The notes below the pieces were generated by a model, which made no database searches, was not told the origin of the DNA, and saw only the letters and a program-made list of their open reading frames with translations. The position numbers and the translations under genes were made by a program. A stretch of DNA of 10,481 nt from an uncultured Bacteroidales bacterium (GTDB taxonomy: Bacteria > Bacteroidota > Bacteroidia > Bacteroidales > UBA932): contig CALCEJ010000100.1 in the NCBI GenBank assembly GCA_937900465.1, positions 1-10,481 of the forward strand, given 5' to 3'. Within the stretch, counting starts at the first letter, position 1; every line of letters starts with the position of its first letter. Shown here in pieces: positions 1 through 5,270 of this stretch.

Positions 1-1
1 G

Positions 2-202
2 CTGTCGGACTTTTACGCCGCTTTTGACCTTTATGGCGGCTACCGTGGTTTCCGGAAGATCGTCCGCGATGAAGCCATAGACCTCTCACCCCGCAATCTC
101 GACTTCGCCTGCCACGCCTTCAACCTTGACCCAACCGAAATGCTCTGCTACAAGCGCGAGCAAGCTCGAAAGAGAGTTGTCTTCCAGCAAAGTGATAAAT
201 AA
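2..202 (+). CDS. DUF6922-like small protein, 3' end only (start lies before the window)
   Basis: The frame is open from the first bases to TAA at 200-202 and encodes 66 residues beginning LSDFYAAFDLYGGYRGFRKI. It matches the C-terminal part of the complete paralogue at 3833-4174 almost residue for residue (YRGFRxIVRDEAIDLSPRN, FACHAFNLDP, CYKREQAR), so it is a second copy of that gene cut by the window edge. Bases 1-55 are identical to 3973-4027; after that the copies diverge mainly at third codon positions, and the last ~10 codons differ. I recognise the pattern as a small Bacteroidales family (DUF6922-like). From memory these are often found next to AbiEii/AbiGii-type nucleotidyltransferase genes, which would suit an antitoxin role, but no such partner is visible here. 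Function is unknown. Confidence 0.7.
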   Translation: MSDFYAAFDLYGGYRGFRKIVRDEAIDLSPRNLDFACHAFNLDPTEMLCYKREQARKRVVFQQSDK

Positions 203-500
203 TAGAGTTAACCCTTCTGTCGGCATCTTCTGGTACGACTTTGCTTCACATTCCCTTTTCGGTGTCCGGAATCAAGAGGTGACGTCCGCTCAGATTGAGG
301 TGGCCGCCTGTGACGGCCTGCCGTTCATCATATATCAAGGTGGAAAGGAATCGGTCAAAGTCAAGCCATCGGCCCGCCTGAGGATGAAATGCTGCCAAAG
401 GATGCTCAAGGCCGTGGAGTCGGGGACGGTGGTGCCTATCCTCCGACATCTCACAAAGGAAGAGTCGGTAGTATTCGGGTGTAAGAAGGGCAACTTGTAG
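192..500 (+). CDS. Small hypothetical protein with GIFWYD-type N-terminus, GTG start proposed
   Basis: This open frame ends at TAG 498-500. An ATG at 126 would overlap the preceding gene by 77 bases. I prefer GTG at 192, which overlaps it by 11 bases and puts the recognisable part at the N-terminus: VNPSVGIFWYDFASHSLFGV, then a stretch ending GLPFIIYQ. I know similar openings (GIFWYDPxxxxLFGV, then GLPFINYP) from small uncharacterised Bacteroidales proteins. After residue ~48 the match fades: the family usually goes on with a conserved Trp-containing segment, whereas here a basic tail follows (KVKPSARLRMKCC, ending FGCKKGNL). It may be a divergent member or a fragment fused to unrelated sequence. 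No function can be assigned. Confidence 0.45.
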   Translation: MINNRVNPSVGIFWYDFASHSLFGVRNQEVTSAQIEVAACDGLPFIIYQGGKESVKVKPSARLRMKCCQRMLKAVESGTVVPILRHLTKEESVVFGCKKGNL

Positions 501-559
501 AGTTGGGACCGGTGGTTCTGGTGGGGTAGTATTATAATCTAGAAAAAAGACAACTGAGG

Positions 560-580
560 ATATTCACAATTTGTGAATAT
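560..580. promoter_or_regulatory. Perfect 21-bp palindrome, putative operator of the ATPase operon
   Basis: Two 10-bp arms, ATATTCACAA (560-569) and TTGTGAATAT (571-580), are exact reverse complements around a single T at 570. The palindrome ends 5 bp before a Bacteroidetes -7 box (586-593) and 38 bp before the ATG at 619, so a bound dimeric repressor would cover the -33 region. No regulator gene is encoded nearby. A cruciform or recombination site is possible, but the position favours an operator. Confidence 0.55.
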
Positions 581-585
581 TGTTG

Positions 586-593
586 TATTTTTG
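586..593 (+). promoter_or_regulatory. Bacteroidetes-type -7 box (TAnnTTTG) for the ATPase operon
   Basis: TATTTTTG at 586-593 matches the Bacteroidetes sigma-ABfr -7 consensus TAnnTTTG and would start transcription near 600, with a short leader before ATG 619. A TTTG at 570-573 is only 12 bp upstream, shorter than the usual ~19-21 bp, so the -33 element is weak or differently placed. The promoter overlaps the region next to the palindrome. Confidence 0.5.
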
Positions 594-618
594 CTGTTGA
601 GTAAAAATAGGCGCTTAT

Positions 619-1770
619 ATGAGGCACTTGTATATAGAGAAATTCGGACCTGTTAGTCACGCGAATGTGCAAATAGGGAGGCTAAATGTTATCGTTGGAC
701 CGCAGAGTTCCGGTAAAAGTAGCATCCTAAAAGTGGCTGCATATTGTGCCTGGCTGGAAAAGAGGATTGAAACTACACAGAACCTTTCATTTGCTTCTTG
801 GGAGAATGTAGAGGAGCATTTGATAGCATTCTACAATATTCCCGGTTATTTTGGAACATCTACTGTTATTACTTATGAAACGGACTGCCTGTGCGTAGAA
901 TTACGCTATAAGTCCGTGTCAGCTAGATGGAAAGAAGGGCGGTGGGGATACAAGCGTCCGAAAGTCGCGTATATTCCTGCGGAAAGAAATATCGTCTCAA
1001 TTCTTGATAATTGGCAGAAAGTAAAAGCCGCAGAGAATATACTTGAATTTATGGATGAATGGGATATTGCCAGGAAGTCTCGCGTCCGGTCGCTCAAGGT
1101 TCTGAATCTGGGCGTCCAATATTCTTATGATGCTGATAAGAATGAGGACCGGGTTTTTCTGGATAATGGTATGGGTGTTGATTTGTCGTCGACATCCAGC
1201 GGACTGCAATCTCTCATTCCCCTTTACGTGAATTTGTACTATTTACATAAAGGCCAATATCAAGTTCGTTATAAGAAGGAGAATTATCTGTCAAAATCTG
1301 AAAATATGAAGTTTTTGGAGATTTTGGTAGATGAGCTATCCCAAAAGCATTTACCGGAAAAAGCATTGCGGGATTTGAATTTATCTAAGCCGGCCAGAGA
1401 AGATATCTTTGGGTTAGAGTATCAGATTCGACAGTCCAGACTATATAGTAATTATATGGATGTGAAAAATACTCAAGTATATCTAGAGGAGCCGGAAGAT
1501 AATCTTTTCCCGCCAGAACAGACCGTTTTGACGGAGTGGCTTATTAAAATGGGGACAGAACCATTCAGGAAGAATGTAATGTTCTTGGCTACGCATAGCC
1601 CTTATATTGTCAATTGTTTTCTTGAAAGGGAGAAGAAGGACTTTAATCTTCTTATTACAGCTCCGCAAAGTGATGGGACTTCAATAGTTAAGAGCGTACC
1701 CGAGGAAGATATACAAAGAATCTACGATAGCGGAGTTGATGTGTTTTTTAACTATGAGGCGTTTGTATAG
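619..1770 (+). CDS. AAA family ATPase (AAA_15/AAA_21, OLD/ABC-like), putative defence ATPase
   Basis: The 383-residue protein is an SMC/ABC-like AAA ATPase. It opens with the typical strand pattern MRHLYIEKFGPVSHANVQIG and has Walker A GPQSSGKSS (27-35), a signature-like LSSTSSGLQSL (189-199), Walker B VYLEEPEDNLFP (287-298) with the catalytic Glu pair, and a switch histidine in LATHSPYIV (H326). A YIPAERN segment near residue 117 is common in this group. Nothing suggests a fused nuclease domain, so the effector is probably the next gene, which begins 2 bp after the stop. This ATPase-plus-small-partner layout is known from split OLD-like and PARIS (AriA/AriB) defence systems; the biological role here is inference. 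The gene is visibly richer in A+T than the backbone genes to the right, consistent with horizontal acquisition. Length and motifs look intact. Confidence 0.85.
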   Translation: MRHLYIEKFGPVSHANVQIGRLNVIVGPQSSGKSSILKVAAYCAWLEKRIETTQNLSFASWENVEEHLIAFYNIPGYFGTSTVITYETDCLCVELRYKSVSARWKEGRWGYKRPKVAYIPAERNIVSILDNWQKVKAAENILEFMDEWDIARKSRVRSLKVLNLGVQYSYDADKNEDRVFLDNGMGVDLSSTSSGLQSLIPLYVNLYYLHKGQYQVRYKKENYLSKSENMKFLEILVDELSQKHLPEKALRDLNLSKPAREDIFGLEYQIRQSRLYSNYMDVKNTQVYLEEPEDNLFPPEQTVLTEWLIKMGTEPFRKNVMFLATHSPYIVNCFLEREKKDFNLLITAPQSDGTSIVKSVPEEDIQRIYDSGVDVFFNYEAFV

Positions 1771-1772
1771 TT

Positions 1773-2303
1773 ATGGGTGTGGCCTTGGAGATTATTCCTG
1801 AGTGTTTTGTTGATACGACTCTTGTATCGGCCCTTCTTGGTGGAATTGGCGTCAATCATCAAAAAAGTTGCAATAATGTGGTCGCCAAGATGCGTGGTAA
1901 ATTTGGAGATGGTTTTGCTGTAGGTATCATTGATAATGATAAACGCCGTCCCGGATATCTGGATGAGTTTACTTGCGTGGCGAGTAGCACGCACATTCAA
2001 TTATTGAAACATCCCCAAAAGAATCATTATATTATAGTATTGTCTCCCGCGTGTGAAGGATTTGTCCTCAGTGTTGTTCAACAAGCTGGCCTTTCAATGG
2101 AAGATTATAATTTGCCTGGAGAGTTGGATAATTTGAAAAAGATTACCAAGAGTATTGTTTCGAGCAAAGATGCGCGTCTTGTGGGATTATTCAAGGACCT
2201 GAGGCTTTGCGGAGAGTGTGCAATACTAAAGAATGTACTTGTGTATTTGCTGGAGAATCGATATAAAGCTACAGAGAAGGACATGGTGGCGTTGTTTAAC
2301 TGA
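1773..2303 (+). CDS. TOPRIM-like small protein, partner of the upstream ATPase (putative effector nuclease)
   Basis: This 176-residue protein starts at an ATG 2 bp after the ATPase stop, so the two are almost certainly cotranscribed and translationally coupled. No signal peptide or membrane segment is seen. Three acidic elements fit a TOPRIM-type metal site: E10 in IIPECFVDTTLVSALLGG, D54/D56 in VGIIDNDKRRPGYLDEF, and E95 in VLSPACEGFVLS, the last resembling the ENYLL-type Glu found after the DxD in DUF4435/OLD TOPRIM proteins. I recall uncharacterised Bacteroidetes proteins with the same order (a Glu near the start, IIDxDK, an HYxIxLxPxxE stretch, a LPxxL region) next to AAA ATPases. The rest is helical-looking and lysine rich. 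The TOPRIM assignment is pattern-based inference; it could instead be a non-catalytic partner. The base composition matches the ATPase gene. Confidence 0.7.
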   Translation: MGVALEIIPECFVDTTLVSALLGGIGVNHQKSCNNVVAKMRGKFGDGFAVGIIDNDKRRPGYLDEFTCVASSTHIQLLKHPQKNHYIIVLSPACEGFVLSVVQQAGLSMEDYNLPGELDNLKKITKSIVSSKDARLVGLFKDLRLCGECAILKNVLVYLLENRYKATEKDMVALFN

Positions 2304-2338
2304 AGCCGTCGAGGGACCGCGGTCCAGGGTGGGGGAGC

Positions 2339-3227
2339 AAGGTTATCAAGACGGATGTGCTGGATAAGATGTTCGGATTTATGGATGAGGGTGACGAATG
2401 CGGCACTGCTGCTGTTTGCGAAGGATCCGCAGAAGTGGTTTGTGTCATCGACGGTGATGTGCGTGCAGTTCTACGGAACGAAGGTGCAGAAGCCGCTGGC
2501 ATATCAGCAGATATACGGTGGAAGTGTATTTGAGGTGGTGGACCAGGCTGTGGCGTTTGTGATGTCGCACATCGACGCAAGGGTGGGCGAGCGGACACAA
2601 TCGGCACAGGTAGATGTGTCGTATGAACTGCCAGTGCAGGCGGTGACTGAGACAATTGTAAATGCTTGTGTACATCGCGACTATCTGAGCACGGGGAGCG
2701 TGCAGGTGATGCTGTTCAAGGACAGGCTGGAGGTGTGGAACCCCGGGCGGCTGCCCAAGGGCATGACGGTGGAGAAACTGGCGGGTGAGCATGCTTCGCT
2801 ACCGGTGAATCCGTTGTTGGCGAATCCTGTGTATCTGGCAGGATATATCGAGCAGGTGGGCACGGGTACGAATGATGTGATAGACAGGTGTGTGGAACTT
2901 GGCTTGCGTAAGCCGGAGTTCCGTCAGGATGAGAATTTCACGGTGGTGATGTGGAGACGGGAAGTGGTTGGAACGGTTCAGAGTGATTCTGATGTGGTCC
3001 AGAAAGATACCAGAAATGACCCAGTAAAAGCGTTGCCGCAAATGGCACAGAGGGTTTATGCTGTAATCAAAGACAATGAAGGTATAAGACGTCCTTTCAT
3101 TATGCAGAAATTGGGAGTTAGCGAGTCTACTGTAAAACGCATTGTTGCATTTCTTATGGAAAAGGATATGATTGAGCATCGTGGGTCTGCAAAGACGGGT
3201 GGATATTATGTTATTGAAAAGAAATAA
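2339..3227 (+). pseudogene. AlbA_2/RecG-like ATP-binding transcriptional regulator, 5'-truncated and frameshifted
   Basis: The main frame gives the C-terminal two thirds of the AlbA/Schlafen-type regulators often annotated as RecG-like or ATP-binding proteins. Visible parts are NAALLLFAKDPQKWF, a GHKL-like region (VTETIVNACVHRDYLSTGSV; RLEVWNPGRLP), YLAGYIEQVGTGTNDVIDRC, and a C-terminal winged helix (RRPFIMQKLGVSESTVKRIV). These proteins normally have an N-terminal AlbA_2 domain of ~150-200 residues, which is absent. The expected sequence just before TNAALLLF (VIKTDVLDKMFGFMDEG) is present but in the next frame (2342-2392), so a small indel near 2390 breaks the gene. An ATG at 2355 in the main frame only opens onto out-of-frame sequence. 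The 5' end is lost within ~40 bp of the preceding stop, indicating a recombination junction. The product is probably not functional. Confidence 0.75.
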
Positions 3228-3237
3228 ACAATTAAGG

Positions 3238-3452
3238 AATATCCCTTTTTCGCCGCCGGACATGACGGAGTAAGAGGCTGCGGAAGTGCGTGAAGCGATT
3301 CTTTCGGGGTGGATTACTACGGGTCCTCGAACGAAGAAACTGGAAGGTCTGATTTCTGAATACGTGGGCACGGATAAGACGGTGTGTCTGAACTCGGCAA
3401 CGGCGGCACTGGAGATGGTGCTGCACCTGCTGGACATCAGGAACGGGAAGCG
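3238..3452 (+). pseudogene. DegT/DnrJ/EryC1/StrS aminotransferase, N-terminal fragment with in-frame stop
   Basis: The frame reads NIPFSPPDMTE, then TAA (3271-3273), then EAAEVREAILSGWITTGPRT and on through a CLNSATAALEM stretch to LLDIRNGK. This is the characteristic start of DegT-family sugar aminotransferases (IPFSPPD, SGWITTGPRTK, NSATAAL), PLP enzymes that make amino sugars for surface polysaccharides. Only ~70 of the usual ~370-400 residues remain: the match stops where the repeat element begins at 3453, before the catalytic lysine. The stop falls at one codon and could come from one substitution. The internal ATG at 3286 would make only a 69-residue peptide running into the repeat. No convincing start codon precedes NIPFSPPD; the ATG at 3208 lies inside the previous gene. 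Remnant of a polysaccharide gene, not functional. Confidence 0.8.
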
Positions 3453-3619
3453 CTTTGCCTGGATTCCGCCTTGCCTATCGCTTATCAAGTGCTGAAGGTG
3501 GGTTTAAAACTGTCCCACCACCCGCAAAAAAGGGGGTAAAACGCCGAAGGTGGGCAGAAAAGAGACCCACCTTCAGCACTGGAAGCACTTTGGGAGCGCA
3601 CTGGAAGCACTTTGGGAGC
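3453..3619. repeat. Hairpin repeat element, copy 1 (with internal insertion and tandem duplication)
   Basis: Bases 3453-3519 match 4470-4536 with two differences (3460, 3487), and 3566-3591 match 4531-4556 exactly. Long arms AGTGCTGAAGGTGGG (3488-3502) and CCCACCTTCAGCACT (3566-3580) are perfect reverse complements. Compared with copy 2, this copy holds 52 extra bases (3514-3565) that add a second, inner hairpin: GAAGGTGGG (3546-3554) against CCCACCTTC (3566-3574). A 22-bp unit is then duplicated in tandem (3576-3597 and 3598-3619). The element starts exactly where the DegT fragment ends. An ORF at 3455-3637 can be read through it, but its residues only translate the repeat and I do not regard it as a gene. 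Confidence 0.8.
3576..3619. repeat. 22-bp tandem duplication
   Basis: Two exact, directly adjacent copies of a 22-bp unit starting GCACTGGAAGCACTTT occupy 3576-3597 and 3598-3619. The unit itself contains two GGAAGCAC/GCACTGG-like half steps. Copy 2 of the repeat (4541-4556) has only one partial unit, so the duplication arose within copy 1. Confidence 0.9.
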
Positions 3620-3699
3620 GTTCCGGAAGGTGAATAACACGCATAAGGGGCGTTGAGGGGATGTTTTTGCCGGGTACGCGGTCCACCTGTTGGAAAATT

Positions 3700-3729
3700 T
3701 TGACAGGAAAGCGTGTTTTGAGGTATAAT
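3700..3729 (+). promoter_or_regulatory. Near-perfect E. coli sigma70-like -35/-10 pair
   Basis: TTGACA (3700-3705) and TATAAT (3724-3729), separated by 18 bp, match the sigma70 consensus. They lie in the 213-bp stretch between the repeat and the DUF6922-like gene at 3833, ~104 bp before its start. Bacteroidetes promoters normally use TTTG/TAnnTTTG, so this could be chance or a trace of foreign DNA. I see nothing else definable in 3620-3832. Confidence 0.3.
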
Positions 3730-3832
3730 CATAACGACTGCCGATAGGAGCCGGAACGACCAGAAAACGGCTGCATGGGCTTTATGAGCGATGATCCTCT
3801 TGCTTGGCTTAGCCAGACTTCTTAGGCATATA

Positions 3833-4174
3833 ATGAAGTGTTTTACCACATATCCGATTGAAAAGGGCAAGCACCGGATCAACCCGGGGCTCCTTTGGGA
3901 GTATAACCTGGACACCTTTGACTGGCAGAAATTTCGTCGTATCGTGGTAGAGCGGGTGGTCTCACTGGGAAGGCTGTCGGACTTTTACGCCGCTTTTGAC
4001 CTTTATGGCGGCTACCGTGGTTTCCGGCGGATTGTCCGTGACGAGGCAATCGACCTCTCTCCCCGCAATCTCGACTTCGCCTGCCACGCCTTTAACCTCG
4101 ATCCCTCAGAGACGCTCTCCTACAAGCGCGAGCAAGCCCGGCAAAAAGCAATCTTTCAACGAAATAATGTTTAA
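3833..4174 (+). CDS. DUF6922-like small protein, complete copy
   Basis: From ATG 3833 this encodes 113 residues starting MKCFTTYPIEKGKHRINPGL, followed by LWEYNLDTFDWQKFRRIVVE and ending REQARQKAIFQRNNV. An upstream ATG at 3791 would add a leucine-rich stretch (MILLLGLARLLRHI) that I judge to be chance, because the recognisable family pattern (IxPxLLWEYxLxxFDWQK, GRLxDFYAAFxLYGG, LSPxxLxFxCxAFxL, CYKRxQ) starts after 3833. It is a soluble, one-domain protein. The partial gene at 2-202 is a paralogue. It ends convergently with the ATPase fragment, sharing TTAA at 4171-4174. From memory, relatives sit next to AbiEii-type nucleotidyltransferases; no partner is seen here, so this is an orphan or has lost it. 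Function unknown. Confidence 0.65.
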   Translation: MKCFTTYPIEKGKHRINPGLLWEYNLDTFDWQKFRRIVVERVVSLGRLSDFYAAFDLYGGYRGFRRIVRDEAIDLSPRNLDFACHAFNLDPSETLSYKREQARQKAIFQRNNV

Positions 4175-4470
4175 CAGTAGATTTCAGGGACGGCGCCGAA
4201 TTGGCCGTTCTTGTAGGATTTGCGTATGGAGGACAACTTGTTCAACCCCTTGAAATCAGTCAGGGGGAAGAGTTCTGTATTACCATCTTCCTTCTTCTCG
4301 GTGAACCAGACAGAGTCTTTACCGAAGAGGTCATCTAGCACGTCCAGCAGCGGATCGTAGTGCGTGGTGACCAGGAGCTGAGACCTGTTGTTGTAGCGGT
4401 AGTCGGGCGCATAATAAGTCGGTTTTTGTCTCCACAAATCTACGAACTTGATTCCATATATCCGGAATCC
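4171..4470 (-). pseudogene. C-terminal fragment of a second AAA ATPase (AAA_15/AAA_21 type)
   Basis: The minus strand encodes FVDLWRQKPTYYAPDYRYNN, then RSQLLVTTHYDPLLDVLDDL and a tail ending KNGQFGAVPEIYC. This is the end of an ABC-like AAA ATPase: QLLVTTH with the switch histidine, VWFTEKxxxGxTELFPLTDF, and the terminal LNKLSSIRKSYKNGQFGAVP pattern typical of such proteins. Walker A and B are missing. The only in-frame start is a TTG at 4435-4437. The frame stays open to about 4491, but the protein-like sequence ends near 4470, where the repeat begins. Its stop (complement of 4171-4173) overlaps that of the plus-strand gene. It differs from the intact ATPase at 619-1770, so a second defence-type locus once stood here. 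Confidence 0.75.
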
Positions 4471-4556
4471 TTTGCCCGGATTCCGCCTTGCCTATCGCTT
4501 ATCTAGTGCTGAAGGTGGGTTTAAAACTGTCCCACCTTCAGCACTGGAAGCACTTT
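4470..4556. repeat. Hairpin repeat element, copy 2
   Basis: This is the simple form of the repeat also at 3453-3619. Arms AGTGCTGAAGGTGGG (4505-4519) and CCCACCTTCAGCACT (4531-4545) are perfect 15-bp reverse complements around an 11-base loop, a strong hairpin. A smaller inverted repeat, CGGAATCC (4463-4470) against GGATTCCG (4478-4485), sits at its left edge. The element begins where the minus-strand ATPase fragment stops and ends inside the -33 box of the next promoter. It has no long T tract directly after the stem, so a classical intrinsic terminator is doubtful. Confidence 0.8.
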
Positions 4557-4587
4557 TTGGAAAAACGGCCACGGAAACGTATCTTTG
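4556..4587 (+). promoter_or_regulatory. Bacteroidetes promoter for the phosphatase-glycerate kinase operon
   Basis: TTTG (4556-4559), 20 bp, then TATCTTTG (4580-4587) fits the Bacteroidetes -33/-7 consensus (TTTG, TAnnTTTG) well. The predicted transcript would start near 4593, only a few bases before ATG 4599, giving a very short leader. The -33 box is formed by the last bases of repeat copy 2. Confidence 0.75.
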
Positions 4588-4598
4588 CATCGACAGAG

Positions 4599-5258
4599 AT
4601 GGCAGATACAGAATACAAACTGATCCTCTGGGACCTGGACGGTACCCTGATAGACACAATCGAGGACCTGGCGGCGGCGGTGAACTATGCGCTGGAACTG
4701 CGGGGGCTGCCGCTCCCGAGCCTTACTGAATATCGCGGTATGGTGGGGCACGGGGTGCGGAACCTTGTGGGGCAGGCGCTGGGGCGTTCCGCCGAAGCCC
4801 TCGAAGACGCTGCTCTGGAGGACTTCAAATCCTATTATACCGCTAACATCGACGTCCATACCAGGCCTTATCCCGGCATCCCGGAGCTGCTAGGGGACCT
4901 TAACGCCGCGGGGGTGAAGATGGCGGTAGCCTCCAACAAGTTCCAGGCGGGGACGGAGCATCTCATACGGGAATTTTTCCCGGATATTCCTTTCGTGTCC
5001 ATCCTCGGGAACCGGGAAGGGTACCCGCTGAAACCTGATCCGGAGATAGTGGAAGAAGTCCTCCGTTCCAGCGGCCTGCAAAAAGCAGACGCAGTAATGA
5101 TAGGGGATTCCGGGACTGATATGCGAACTGCGGCTAACGGTGGAATTGCCGGAATCGCCGTGGGCTGGGGCTACAGGCCTATGAGTGCCGCCGGGCAGTA
5201 CCGCTATGCGGGCAGCGTCACGGAGCTCAGGACCCTTCTCTTCGGCCGGGATATTTAA
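4599..5258 (+). CDS. gph: HAD-superfamily hydrolase, phosphoglycolate phosphatase-like
   Basis: The 219-residue protein is a class I HAD phosphatase with all four motifs: nucleophile DLDGTLIDT (D12, D14), VASNK (motif II Ser), KPDP (motif III Lys) and MIGDSGTDM (motif IV Asp pair). The helical cap after motif I (AVNYALELRGLP, GHGVRNLVGQALG) is typical of phosphoglycolate phosphatase, which hydrolyses 2-phosphoglycolate to glycolate. Other small phosphate esters or pyrophosphate remain possible substrates. ATG 4599 is chosen because it gives MADTEYKLILWDLDGT, the usual short lead to motif I, and sits just after the -7 box; an ATG at 4488 lies inside the repeat. The glycerate kinase gene follows after 12 bp, supporting a shared role in C2/C3 acid metabolism. 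It is the first gene of the intact backbone. Confidence 0.85.
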   Translation: MADTEYKLILWDLDGTLIDTIEDLAAAVNYALELRGLPLPSLTEYRGMVGHGVRNLVGQALGRSAEALEDAALEDFKSYYTANIDVHTRPYPGIPELLGDLNAAGVKMAVASNKFQAGTEHLIREFFPDIPFVSILGNREGYPLKPDPEIVEEVLRSSGLQKADAVMIGDSGTDMRTAANGGIAGIAVGWGYRPMSAAGQYRYAGSVTELRTLLFGRDI

Positions 5259-5270
5259 TTGAGATAGCCG

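Noticed and set aside
2799..3488. 229-residue minus-strand ORF
   Set aside because: It lies antisense to the RecG-like and DegT remnants, whose protein families are clearly recognisable on the plus strand; the minus reading resembles no family I know.
3453..3619. CRISPR array
   Set aside because: Repeats are adjacent with no spacers of regular length, and no cas genes are present.
3455..3637. 60-residue ORF MPGFRLAYRLSSAEGGFKTV and the similar reading at 4448-4729
   Set aside because: Both are translations of the hairpin repeat; the similarity reflects the DNA repeat, and the second runs out of frame into the phosphatase gene.
3791..3832. N-terminal extension MILLLGLARLLRHI as a signal peptide
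   Set aside because: Not followed by a cleavage-site pattern, and the family-like sequence starts after the later ATG at 3833; the paralogue's start is outside the window so cannot help.
4505..4545. Intrinsic terminator
   Set aside because: The stem is strong, but there is no T tract directly after it on either strand, and the same hairpin occurs as a dispersed repeat.
4488..4598. 37-residue extension of the HAD phosphatase from ATG 4488
   Set aside because: It would be encoded by the repeat and the promoter; the ATG at 4599 gives the normal distance to the DxDGT motif.
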